64,000 nucleotides of DNA from an uncultured Lachnospiraceae bacterium (GTDB lineage: Bacteria; Bacillota; Clostridia; Lachnospirales; Lachnospiraceae). Location of the stretch: NCBI GenBank assembly GCA_910586125.1, contig CAJUHP010000015.1:21147-85146 (forward strand). Reading direction: 5' to 3'. Positions 9,118 to 17,189 of this stretch are shown one piece after another. The notes beneath the pieces were generated by a model. That model was not told where the DNA came from. It worked only from the letters and a program-made list of their open reading frames with translations, and did no database searches. Position 1 is the stretch's first letter; every line of letters begins with the position of its first letter. A program made the translations under genes and the position numbers.

Positions 9118-9815
9118 ACGGATAGGATTCCTCGCTCTTTTAAACTGATATACTGGCAGTCCCCGATAATAATGTGATCCAAAAGCGTGACGCCAAGCAG
9201 ACTGCCGGCTTCCTGCACCCTCTTTGTAAACAAAAGATCTTCCTCGCTGGGCGACGGATCACCGCTGGGATGATTATGCATCAGGATAATGTTTACGGCA
9301 TGATGGCGGAGCGCCTCCACAAAAATTTCCCTGGGCGAGATCAGAGAGCCATTCACCGTCCCGCGGGAAACAATCTGTTCTCGGATCCGCCGGTTGCGCC
9401 CGTTTAACATGAGAAGAACCAGTTCTTCCTGTTTTTTATGGCGCATATCTTCCATATAATAAGAAGCGATTGTCTGAGGACTGGTAAACTGCGGCGAAGG
9501 CCCTGCGGTCTCTTTCGCCAGGCGGCGCGACAGCTCGCAGATACACTTAATCTGCATGGCTTTGATCCTGCCGATTCCATGAAGCTGCGTCAGATCTGCC
9601 ATGGACAGGGAACACAGTCCCATCAGACCATCCTCCCCCGGACAGCTATGAAGTACCCGCCCGGCCAGTTCCAGAGCCGATTCCTTTCTTGACCCGGTGC
9701 GCAGCAGAATCGCCAAAAGCTCCTGGTTTGTCAGCGCTTTCGCTCCCTTTTCTTCACATTTCTCATAGGGCCGCTGCTCTCTGGGCAGCAGCCGCTCCAT
9801 CTTATTTTGTTTCAT
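9114..9815 (-). CDS. radC: RadC family protein (JAB/MPN domain)
   Basis: The 233-residue protein has an N-terminal helix-hairpin-helix region (LTQLHGIGRIKAMQIK, about 72-88) and a C-terminal JAMM metal-binding domain with HNHPSGDPSPSEED (about 178-191) and an upstream Glu. Its biochemical role is unsettled: the historical DNA-repair label is doubtful, and family members are probably metalloproteases or nuclease-like. The ATG at 9813-9815 follows AAGGAGG. A likely promoter lies at 9859-9887. It heads the mre-min block. Confidence 0.92.
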   Translation of the reverse strand: MKQNKMERLLPREQRPYEKCEEKGAKALTNQELLAILLRTGSRKESALELAGRVLHSCPGEDGLMGLCSLSMADLTQLHGIGRIKAMQIKCICELSRRLAKETAGPSPQFTSPQTIASYYMEDMRHKKQEELVLLMLNGRNRRIREQIVSRGTVNGSLISPREIFVEALRHHAVNIILMHNHPSGDPSPSEEDLLFTKRVQEAGSLLGVTLLDHIIIGDCQYISLKERGILSV

Positions 9816-9858
9816 TTTGCCTCCTTACTCTCTCCCCGTAAAAAGGCTACATGTTGGT

Positions 9859-9887
9859 ATTCTAGCATATTTCCCAGAAAATGTATA
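9859..9887 (-). promoter_or_regulatory. probable promoter for radC-mreCD-PBP2-min
   Basis: TATACA (9882-9887) and TAGAAT (9859-9864) with a 17-bp spacer, 44 bases upstream of the radC start. The -35 box is weak. It is the only good match in the gap after the Met-gamma-lyase-family gene. Confidence 0.5.
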
Positions 9888-9916
9888 GTATTTTGATGGA
9901 AGGGAACCGCGCTCCT

Positions 9917-11209
9917 TTACGGCAGTTTTGTGATACCTCTCTCCACCAGCTTCTGCAGAGACTTCAAAATCCCCGTTTTGGCGTGATACCAGGTCAGTCC
10001 TCCCTGGAAAAACACGGTGTAGGGCGGCTTTAACGGGCCGTCTGCCGAAAGCTCGATCGAGGAGCCCTGAACAAAAGCCCCCGCCGCCATAATCACCGGG
10101 GAATCGTAGCCCGGCATATCCCACGGCACCGGCGTCACATAGCTGTCTACCGGAGCCGCCTCCTGGATGCCTTCGCAGAACGCGCACAGGGCTTCTGGAC
10201 TTTTCAGTTCGACCGCTTGGATAATATCGTGACGGCTTTCGCTGCCGTTTGGAAGAACCGGATATCCCAGACGTTCGTACAAATTCGCCGCAAAGATCGC
10301 GCCCTTCAGCGCACCGGCTGTGATGGTGGGCGCCAGAAAAAATCCCTGATACAGATCTCGGTTGACTCCCAGATTTGCGCCGACTTCCTTGCCCAGTCCC
10401 GGAGAGCTTAATCGTCTGGCACAGCGCTCCACCAGATCTTCCCGTCCGGCTATGTACCCTCCGCAGGGAGCCAGGCCGCCGCCCGGATTTTTGATCAGAG
10501 AGCCGACGATCAAGTCAGCCCCCACATCGGTCGGCTCAACCTCCTCCACAAACTCTCCGTAACAGTTGTCTACCATACAGATGATATCCGGTTTGCACTG
10601 TTTTAGAAAGGCAATCAGTTCTCCGATCCGTGCCACCGACAAAGTCGGACGGGAAGCATAGCCCTTGGAACGCTGAATCGTAGCCATTTTGGTCCGCGGG
10701 CCGACGGCTGCGCGGATGGCTTCATAGTCAAAGCTGCCGTCCGGCAAAAGGGCCGCCTCCGCATAGGTAACGCCGTATTCCGCCAGACTGCCCGCAGACG
10801 GACGGATTCCGATCACTTCCTCCAGCGTGTCGTAAGGTTTTCCCACTGGAGAAAGCAGTTCGTCACCGGGCAGCAGATTGGCCGACAGCGCCAGATAAAG
10901 CGCCTGTGTCCCACAGATAATCTGAGAGCGCACCAGGGCCGCTTCTGCGTGAAACGTCTCCGCATACACAGCTTCCAGCGTCTCCCGCCCGCTGTCGTTA
11001 TAACCATAGCCGGTGGAAGCGGCAAAATACTCGGCGCTGACTCTGTGTTTCTGCATCGCACGAAGAACTTTTATCTGATTGTACTCTGCCGTCTCGTCAA
11101 TCGCCCGAAAACGCTCGGCCAATCCGTCTTCTACTTGGCGCCCATAGGCGATGACCTCCCCAGAAAGTCCCAGTTCCTGATACATCTGGTCCACTTTATA
11201 TTCTTCCAT
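9917..11209 (-). CDS. methionine gamma-lyase family protein (PLP-dependent, 'aluminium resistance' family)
   Basis: A fold-type I PLP enzyme of 430 residues, of the family annotated as Met_gamma_lyase or aluminium resistance protein (B. subtilis YnbB-like). The PLP-binding lysine is in SLIKNPGGG (near 240), preceded by the cofactor-contacting Asp in MVDNCYGEF (near 215). The substrate has not been established for the family, so a lyase acting on a sulfur amino acid is only inference. AAGGAG precedes the ATG. It follows miaA by about 10 bases, the same neighbourhood as in many Firmicutes. Confidence 0.85.
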   Translation of the reverse strand: MEEYKVDQMYQELGLSGEVIAYGRQVEDGLAERFRAIDETAEYNQIKVLRAMQKHRVSAEYFAASTGYGYNDSGRETLEAVYAETFHAEAALVRSQIICGTQALYLALSANLLPGDELLSPVGKPYDTLEEVIGIRPSAGSLAEYGVTYAEAALLPDGSFDYEAIRAAVGPRTKMATIQRSKGYASRPTLSVARIGELIAFLKQCKPDIICMVDNCYGEFVEEVEPTDVGADLIVGSLIKNPGGGLAPCGGYIAGREDLVERCARRLSSPGLGKEVGANLGVNRDLYQGFFLAPTITAGALKGAIFAANLYERLGYPVLPNGSESRHDIIQAVELKSPEALCAFCEGIQEAAPVDSYVTPVPWDMPGYDSPVIMAAGAFVQGSSIELSADGPLKPPYTVFFQGGLTWYHAKTGILKSLQKLVERGITKLP

Positions 11210-11219
11210 ATCGTACTCC

Positions 11220-12182
11220 TTATTCAGGGAACGCCCCGTTCCCTATTATTTTTCTTTCTCGCAGATATTCCAGAATCTCGGACAAGACCTCCCTCTCTTC
11301 CCGATGATCCAGGGGCACAAAAACCGCGTCTTTTTCTCTGCGAAACCATGTCATCTGCCGTTTGGCAAAATGGCGGGTATCCCGTTTGATCTGGTAGACC
11401 GCTTCTTCCAACGAAAGGCCGCCCTCCAGATAGTCCCAGATCTCCTTATATCCCAGCCCCTTCACCGCCGGCATCTGCCGGTTTAGTCCCATGGCTTTCA
11501 GCGCCTTTACCTCGCTCACCAGCCCGTCCGCAATCATCTGTTCCACCCGCCGGTCAATCCGCTCATAGAGCGCTCCCCGCTCTCTGGTCAGCACCAGATA
11601 AACAAAGCGATAGGGGGAGAGCCGCCGACGCTGTTCTTCATTGTGCTGCGAGATCGGCGTCCCGGTCTTTTCATAAAACTCCAGAGCCCGGATCACCCGC
11701 CTGGTATTGTGGGCGTGAATGGACTTAGCTGATTCCGGATCGACCTGCCGCAGACGTTCGTGCAGGACCTCGCCGCCCTGCGTTTCTGCGATCTGCTCCA
11801 GGTCATGCCGAAACGCGGTATCCTCGTCGTTTTCCGTAAAATCAATGTCATAGAGCAGAGCCTGAATATAAAATCCGGTTCCCCCGGTGACGATAGGAAT
11901 ATGACCTCTCTGCCAGATCCCTTCGCAGGCCGCCCGCGCCATCTCCTGAAAACGGACCACATGAAAGCTCTCCCACGGCTCCAGTTCATCCAGAAGATGA
12001 TGGCGGACCCCCCGCATTTCATCGGGGCGGATCTTGGCCGAACCAATATTCATATGCCGGTAGACCTGCATGGAATCGGCGCTGACAATCTCGCCTCCCA
12101 CAGCGACCGCCAACTGCAGGGAAAGCGCGGTCTTTCCCACCGCCGTGGGTCCTGTCAGAACAATCAAGGGCTGTCTTTCCAT
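11220..12182 (-). CDS. miaA: tRNA dimethylallyltransferase
   Basis: Transfers a dimethylallyl group to N6 of A37 in tRNAs that read codons starting with U. The 320-residue protein starts with the P-loop GPTAVGKT and has the family motifs DSMQVYRHM and TGGTGFY and the tRNA-binding KRDTRHFAKRQMTWFRR near the C-terminus. The ATG at 12180-12182 has AGAGGAT upstream. The frame is open 28 codons further to an ATG right after the preceding stop, but that stretch spans a terminator-like hairpin and lacks family similarity. It lies between carboxypeptidase Taq and the Met-gamma-lyase-family gene. Confidence 0.94.
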   Translation of the reverse strand: MERQPLIVLTGPTAVGKTALSLQLAVAVGGEIVSADSMQVYRHMNIGSAKIRPDEMRGVRHHLLDELEPWESFHVVRFQEMARAACEGIWQRGHIPIVTGGTGFYIQALLYDIDFTENDEDTAFRHDLEQIAETQGGEVLHERLRQVDPESAKSIHAHNTRRVIRALEFYEKTGTPISQHNEEQRRRLSPYRFVYLVLTRERGALYERIDRRVEQMIADGLVSEVKALKAMGLNRQMPAVKGLGYKEIWDYLEGGLSLEEAVYQIKRDTRHFAKRQMTWFRREKDAVFVPLDHREEREVLSEILEYLRERKIIGNGAFPE

Positions 12183-12204
12183 GTTTTTATCCTCTTGTAC
12201 GGAA

Positions 12205-12240
12205 GAAAAGGAACTGCCGCAAAGGCAGCAGCCCCTTTTC
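12205..12240 (-). terminator. hairpin between carboxypeptidase Taq and miaA
   Basis: A two-part stem: GAAAAGG pairs with CCTTTTC and CTGCC with GGCAG around a five-base loop. It lacks a clean U-run, so it may be a weak or processing structure. Its position argues for the downstream miaA start. Confidence 0.45.
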
Positions 12241-12266
12241 TCTTTCGTCTCTGATCCGGTGTTCAT

Positions 12267-13763
12267 CTACAGTTCGTAGATCTCCGTAAATTTCTTCGTC
12301 AGGTAGTCGATATAGTAGCGGGGGTTGAAATCCTCTCCCGTTATATCTCTCAGAAGCTGTTTTGTCTTCCTCATCTCCCCGAAGCGATGCACCTTTTCTT
12401 TCAGCCAATTTGTGATAGGGGTCAGATCGCCGCTTCGCAGTATCTTGTCCACATCGATCTCCTGCTCCATCACATGATAGATCTGAGCGGCAAAGGCATT
12501 GCCCAGCGCATACGAGGGGAAATAGCCGATGCTGCCCTGGGACCAGTGGATATCCTGCAGCACACCCTCTTTATCATTTTCCGGTTTAACCCCCAGATAC
12601 TGTTCGTATTTCTCATTCCAGACCGCGGGCAGATCCTCCACCTGCAGACTGCCGTCGATCAGATCTTTCTCGATCTCATAGCGGATCATCACATGGAGGC
12701 AGTAGGTCAGCTCGTCGGCCTCGGTACGGATCAGGCCCGGTTCCGCTTTATTGATCATTTTGATAAAATCCGCAAGAGAGAGACCGGACAGATGTTCGGG
12801 AAACGCCTCCCTAAGCTTCGGATAGACCGGCTCCCAGAACGCCAGGCTGCGGCCAATCATATTCTCCATCAAACGGGATTGGGATTCGTGCATACCGCAG
12901 GATGCGCCGCCCCCCACCGGCGTCTGTGTCAGTTCATCGTCCACATTCATCTCATAGATTGCATGGCCGCTCTCATGAATTACCGAGAAAATCGCGCTTT
13001 CCAGCACATTCTCATAGTAATGGCTTGTGATGCGCACGTCCCGGTTATGCAGGCCCGTCGTAAAGGGATGCTCGCTCTCGGCCAGAACGCCGCGCGCAAA
13101 GTCAAACCCTACATACCCGGCCAGAAAACGGCAGAACGCTTCCTGTTTTGCGGTGTCATAACTCTGCCGCAGAGGGCTTACATCAATCGCATCATTTTTC
13201 GGAACCACCTTCTTTAAGAGCGGCACAATCTGCTCTTTCAGCAGCGCAAAGAACGGGTCCAGCATCTCTTTGGTAAAGCCTTCCTCATACTCGTCCAGCA
13301 TGGCGTCGTAAAGGCTCTGCCCTTCTTTTCTGCGGTAGCCGGCAAAGCGCTTGGAAAAATCCACGATCTTTTTCAGCACCGGAGCAAAGGACTCAAAATC
13401 GTCCTGCTGCTTGGCCTTGGCCCAAATCGAAGTGGAGCGCGCCTGCAGCTCCGAAAACTCCCGGTATTCCTCCGGCGGAATCTTTTCCATATCCTCCAGA
13501 TTTTTATTGAGTTTCCTCACCACAGCCGCCTGCGCTTCGGTCAGATCCTCCGCGTCCTTCAATTCGCCAAGCAGCTCCCGCATCCGCGCGCTGACTGTCT
13601 CCTCAAAATACTGGGAGGACAGAGAGCCTACCATACGTGCTGTCAAATCGGTTGCCTGCGGCGGCGCCAGGGTTTCCGTGTCCCAGTTAAACAGCACGAT
13701 CGCGGCTTTCAGCGCCTCCATTTTTTCCACATGCTGCATCAGTTCCTCATATTTTTGATTCAT
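12267..13763 (-). CDS. carboxypeptidase Taq (M32 metallopeptidase)
   Basis: A zinc carboxypeptidase of 498 residues, the normal M32 length (about 500). The HEXXH motif is HESGH in SVIHESGHAIYE (about residue 267), followed by the family's downstream Glu region (GMHESQSRLMEN). It removes C-terminal residues from peptides in the cytoplasm. The ATG follows AAGGAGAAACG. It lies 12 bases after the Nudix stop on the same strand. Confidence 0.95.
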   Translation of the reverse strand: MNQKYEELMQHVEKMEALKAAIVLFNWDTETLAPPQATDLTARMVGSLSSQYFEETVSARMRELLGELKDAEDLTEAQAAVVRKLNKNLEDMEKIPPEEYREFSELQARSTSIWAKAKQQDDFESFAPVLKKIVDFSKRFAGYRRKEGQSLYDAMLDEYEEGFTKEMLDPFFALLKEQIVPLLKKVVPKNDAIDVSPLRQSYDTAKQEAFCRFLAGYVGFDFARGVLAESEHPFTTGLHNRDVRITSHYYENVLESAIFSVIHESGHAIYEMNVDDELTQTPVGGGASCGMHESQSRLMENMIGRSLAFWEPVYPKLREAFPEHLSGLSLADFIKMINKAEPGLIRTEADELTYCLHVMIRYEIEKDLIDGSLQVEDLPAVWNEKYEQYLGVKPENDKEGVLQDIHWSQGSIGYFPSYALGNAFAAQIYHVMEQEIDVDKILRSGDLTPITNWLKEKVHRFGEMRKTKQLLRDITGEDFNPRYYIDYLTKKFTEIYEL

Positions 13764-13775
13764 CGTTTCTCCTTT

Positions 13776-14219
13776 TCAGTTTTCATTCCATTGACCGCGC
13801 TTTTTGATCTCCTGATACTCGTTGTACGCTTTTTCCAGGATTTGTTTCTCATTGGCAAACTTTAAGAGATGGTATGCCTCATGAAACTTGTAATAGCCGG
13901 AGTCCGTAAAATACTCTTCTCTCTGCGGTTTGCTGTAATAGCTGCCTCCCTGCATCAGATACCAGTGAACGTCTTTCTCCACAGTGTCTCTCGGCACATT
14001 GAAGGTATATTGGCTCTTGCCGATATATTTGATAATTTTTGCCTCGATACCGGCCTCCTCCTTCACCTCTCTGAGCGCTGTATCCTGATAATCCTCGCCG
14101 GCTTCCACCGTACCTTTTGGAAGCACCCAGCCCTCGTACTTGTTTTTATAATTTTTATACAAAAGCAGGATTTTTCCACGGAAAATCACCACACCACCGC
14201 AGCTCGTTGCTTCAATCAT
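13776..14219 (-). CDS. NUDIX hydrolase
   Basis: A 147-residue protein with a complete Nudix box (GTVEAGEDYQDTALREVKEE followed by AGI), the Mg-binding signature for hydrolysing nucleoside diphosphates linked to another group. The substrate cannot be read from the sequence; the short form resembles diadenosine-polyphosphate or ADP-ribose-type hydrolases. The ATG at 14217-14219 has AGGAGGAAT 6 bases upstream and is chosen over an in-frame start 11 codons earlier. It has its own promoter at 14298-14326. Confidence 0.92.
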   Translation of the reverse strand: MIEATSCGGVVIFRGKILLLYKNYKNKYEGWVLPKGTVEAGEDYQDTALREVKEEAGIEAKIIKYIGKSQYTFNVPRDTVEKDVHWYLMQGGSYYSKPQREEYFTDSGYYKFHEAYHLLKFANEKQILEKAYNEYQEIKKRGQWNEN

Positions 14220-14297
14220 CTGCAATTCCTCCTGATTCCGGTGTGTTTTCAACCGCCGTCATCCTCGCCGGCAGTCCTTTTGTGAATCTTGTACAAC

Positions 14298-14326
14298 AGT
14301 ATAGCGCGTTTCGGGCCGTAAGGCAA
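14298..14326 (-). promoter_or_regulatory. promoter upstream of the Nudix gene
   Basis: TTGCCT (14321-14326), 17 bp, TATACT (14298-14303) on the minus strand, directly after the PBP stop. Confidence 0.65.
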
Positions 14327-14330
14327 GGGG

Positions 14331-15872
14331 CTAATCCGCGAAATATTCCTCAAAAATTGCTGCCGCCACCGGCGCCGCCTGCGCGCTTCCGGTGCCGCCT
14401 CCCTCTAAAATCACGCTGACCGCGATGCAGTTCTCGCCCTCCCCGGCAAAACCGGTGAACCAGGCATGCGTCAGATCCGATCCCGTGATATACTCCGCTG
14501 TCCCCGTCTTGCCGCTGGCCTCGTACTGATCGCTTCTCAGAGAGCGGGCGGCTCCGTCCCGAACGACGGCGCGCATCATCTGCCGTATGACCTCTGACTC
14601 TTCCCGGCTCATTACCGTCCCGTATGTCACCGGCTCAAAGCTCTCCACAATATTTCCCTCCGACAGCACCGACTCTAAAATATACGGCTGCATCATCACG
14701 CCGTCGTTGGCGACCGCCGCCGTAATCATGGCGCTGAGCAGCGGGGTGATCTGCGTCTTTCCCTGGCCGATGGCAGTCCGTGCAATATTCCAGGCACTGG
14801 CGCCTTCCTCCAGAGGAAAACGGGAGGCATTGCTGGCCAGACTGAGAGGCAGCTTCTGATTAAACAGCAGACTGTCACAGGTTTCTTTGAATTTTTCCTG
14901 GTCAAGCATTTGACCGATGGCGCCAAAGGCGCCGTTGCACGATTCCACAAGCGCTTCTTCCAGGGTCAGATGTCCGTGCGGCGTGCTGTCATAACAGCGG
15001 ATTGTATAGTCCTCCTCCTCGTTGACGCCCCGGCAGTCGTAGGTAAAATCCTGCCAGGTATTCGGGTATTCCCGGATAAACTCCAAAAGCGTGACAATCT
15101 TAAACGTGGAACCGGGCGGATACAGCCCCTGTGCGGCGCGGTTTAACAGATTGGCTTCCTGATTGGTTTCTGCCGTCAGTTTCTCCCATTCTTCGGCAAT
15201 CTGATTGGGATCATATGCCGGATTGGATACCATAGCCAAAATTCGGCCTGTACAAGCCTCCAATACCACGACCGCGCCCTTCCGGCCGTCCATTGCGTCC
15301 CAGGCCGCAAGCTGCAGATCCAGATCAATTGTTGTCTTTACATCGTCCCCGATGTTTTTGTCTCCGAAAATGTCGTTGACAAACTTAACCCAGGAGCTCT
15401 GATGGGAGCTGAGCAGGTAGAAATTGGCCAGCGATTCTATCCCCGTCTTTCCCCGATCCATGTATCCGGTCAGATGAGCCAGCTTTTCCCCGTAAGGATA
15501 GTAGCGCCGTTCCGTGCCGTCGGTCTCCGTTATGGTTTCCGCCAGCACCGTGCCGTCCTCACTCAGGATACGCCCCCGAATCGTGTGCTTGATCCGCGTT
15601 TCCACTCGTTTGTTGTAGGCATTGTTGACTACCGTCTCACACTCTCTCACCTGAAACCAGGCAAAATATCCGATGAACGCGGCGAAGACAAACAAAAACA
15701 GATAGGCGAACGTCAGGATTTCCCGGTTAATCTTCTGCCCTTGCGTCTGCTTTTTTCTGCCCTTGTTTCGGGCTTCTGGCATCCGGCCGGCGCTCGGCCG
15801 GCTGTCTGTTTCCTGGCCTGCCGTCTCTCTGGGTTTCTGATTTTCTGTTTTCGGATTTTTTAATCTTTTCAA
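14331..15872 (-). CDS. class B penicillin-binding protein (FtsI/PbpA-like transpeptidase)
   Basis: A peptidoglycan transpeptidase paired with the SEDS protein directly upstream. A single membrane segment lies at about residues 52-72 after a long basic cytoplasmic tail, then the transpeptidase domain with S255-T-F-K258, S311-C-N and K455-T-G. At 513 residues it is a compact PBP without a large N-terminal pedestal. The start is uncertain. TTG at 15870-15872 has GAGG 9 bases upstream but gives a 146-base overlap with ftsW. The only in-frame ATG (15780-15782) lacks a ribosome-binding site yet still overlaps by 56 bases. It could serve septation or sporulation. Confidence 0.88.
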   Translation of the reverse strand: MKRLKNPKTENQKPRETAGQETDSRPSAGRMPEARNKGRKKQTQGQKINREILTFAYLFLFVFAAFIGYFAWFQVRECETVVNNAYNKRVETRIKHTIRGRILSEDGTVLAETITETDGTERRYYPYGEKLAHLTGYMDRGKTGIESLANFYLLSSHQSSWVKFVNDIFGDKNIGDDVKTTIDLDLQLAAWDAMDGRKGAVVVLEACTGRILAMVSNPAYDPNQIAEEWEKLTAETNQEANLLNRAAQGLYPPGSTFKIVTLLEFIREYPNTWQDFTYDCRGVNEEEDYTIRCYDSTPHGHLTLEEALVESCNGAFGAIGQMLDQEKFKETCDSLLFNQKLPLSLASNASRFPLEEGASAWNIARTAIGQGKTQITPLLSAMITAAVANDGVMMQPYILESVLSEGNIVESFEPVTYGTVMSREESEVIRQMMRAVVRDGAARSLRSDQYEASGKTGTAEYITGSDLTHAWFTGFAGEGENCIAVSVILEGGGTGSAQAAPVAAAIFEEYFAD

Positions 15873-17181
15873 CTTTCTTTTCCTCGTTTTGTTTCATCAG
15901 GATAAAGCCCTGAACCACATTAAAAAGCAGGAAGGTGCTGAGAACCGAACTGCCGCCGTAACTGATCAGCGGCAGCGTCACGCCGGTCATGGGAATAAAC
16001 TTTGTCACGCCGCCGATATTTAGCAGAAGCTGCACTCCCACCACGCAGGCCAGACCAAAACACACAATCTTGTGAAACGTCTCCGTCATGGACGTGGCTG
16101 TCCACAGAAACTGGAGCAGACAGCTCATATAAATCAATAACAGACCGATGGCAAACAGGCCCCCCAGCTCTTCACAAACCGCCGCAAAGATAAAATCTTT
16201 CAGCACAATCGGTATCGAGCCGGGAATTCCCTCGTAAAGTCCCACGCCGAACCAGCCGCCTGCTCCGATGGCAAAAAGAGACTGCGCAATCTGCCAGCCG
16301 CTGTCCGTGATATCGCTCCACGGATCCCTCCATGTCGCAACCCGAACCCGCACATGAGAAAAAAGCTGATAGGCCAGCGTGCAGGCCACGGCTCCGGATC
16401 CCATTCCCGCTGCAAAATACCAGCCGTTTCGAGTCGCCGCAAAAAGCATAAAGATGTAGGACAAGAATAGAATCAGCGCGCCGCCCAGATCTTTGCATCC
16501 GACCAGCACCACCACATGCATCGCAGCCACCGCCGTCGTGACGGCGACCTGTTTGAAGCTGGTACTTTTCTGCAGGCTGGCTGCCACATAGAACACAAAG
16601 GACAGCTTGACCAGCTCTGTCAACTGCATGGAGATATCACCGATCGTAACGGAGAGCTTGGCTCCGTATTCCGTCTGCGCCGTCAGGAATGTAATTCCCA
16701 GCGCCACAATTCCAAACAGTCCAAAAATCCAGCGCAGCTTATAGATCCGAATCCAGTACTTCATCACCAGCGGCACGACCAGCGTGGCAATCGCTGACAT
16801 ACCGGCGATAAAGAACTGGTTCCAGGCTTTCGGCGCATCCAGCCTGGCCTGCAGAATCAGCCCGGTCAAGAGCAGCATACACAGATGATTCAAGAGCAGC
16901 CTTGAACAGTCCGGGTAGAAAACCCGAAACACAAGCTGATACACAGTCAGAAACAAAACCTGCGAGGCATAAAACAAAAGCATCATCGAATCCCGTGTCT
17001 GCACATAAATCACCAGCCACGCCAACGCGTGAAACAGATAGATCAGGGCCAATTGCCACAGAGCCACGGCGTTTTGCCGGCGTTTCTTTTTCTGCCCGGC
17101 AAAAAGGAAACTGGCATGGACATACAAAAGAATCAGAAGCAAAAACAGATATTTGGATATGGATACAATAAAATGAGACAA
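15727..17181 (-). CDS. SEDS-family peptidoglycan glycosyltransferase, FtsW/RodA/SpoVE type
   Basis: A membrane glycosyltransferase polymerising lipid II, partner of the PBP encoded next. The 484-residue protein has ten or more hydrophobic segments and the signature PMTGVTLPLISYGGSS near residue 410. It ends in a charged, probably unstructured tail of about 50 residues whose DNA also encodes the PBP N-terminus in another frame. The start is TTG (17179-17181) with AGGTGA 5 bases upstream, immediately after the U32 peptidase stop. Context cannot separate FtsW from SpoVE. Confidence 0.88.
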   Translation of the reverse strand: MSHFIVSISKYLFLLLILLYVHASFLFAGQKKKRRQNAVALWQLALIYLFHALAWLVIYVQTRDSMMLLFYASQVLFLTVYQLVFRVFYPDCSRLLLNHLCMLLLTGLILQARLDAPKAWNQFFIAGMSAIATLVVPLVMKYWIRIYKLRWIFGLFGIVALGITFLTAQTEYGAKLSVTIGDISMQLTELVKLSFVFYVAASLQKSTSFKQVAVTTAVAAMHVVVLVGCKDLGGALILFLSYIFMLFAATRNGWYFAAGMGSGAVACTLAYQLFSHVRVRVATWRDPWSDITDSGWQIAQSLFAIGAGGWFGVGLYEGIPGSIPIVLKDFIFAAVCEELGGLFAIGLLLIYMSCLLQFLWTATSMTETFHKIVCFGLACVVGVQLLLNIGGVTKFIPMTGVTLPLISYGGSSVLSTFLLFNVVQGFILMKQNEEKKVEKIKKSENRKSETQRDGRPGNRQPAERRPDARSPKQGQKKADARAED

Positions 17182-17189
17182 ATTTTCAC

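Noticed and set aside
12183..12266. 28-residue Cys-rich N-terminal extension of MiaA
   Set aside because: It spans a hairpin, starts directly after the previous stop, and the internal ATG has its own ribosome-binding site.
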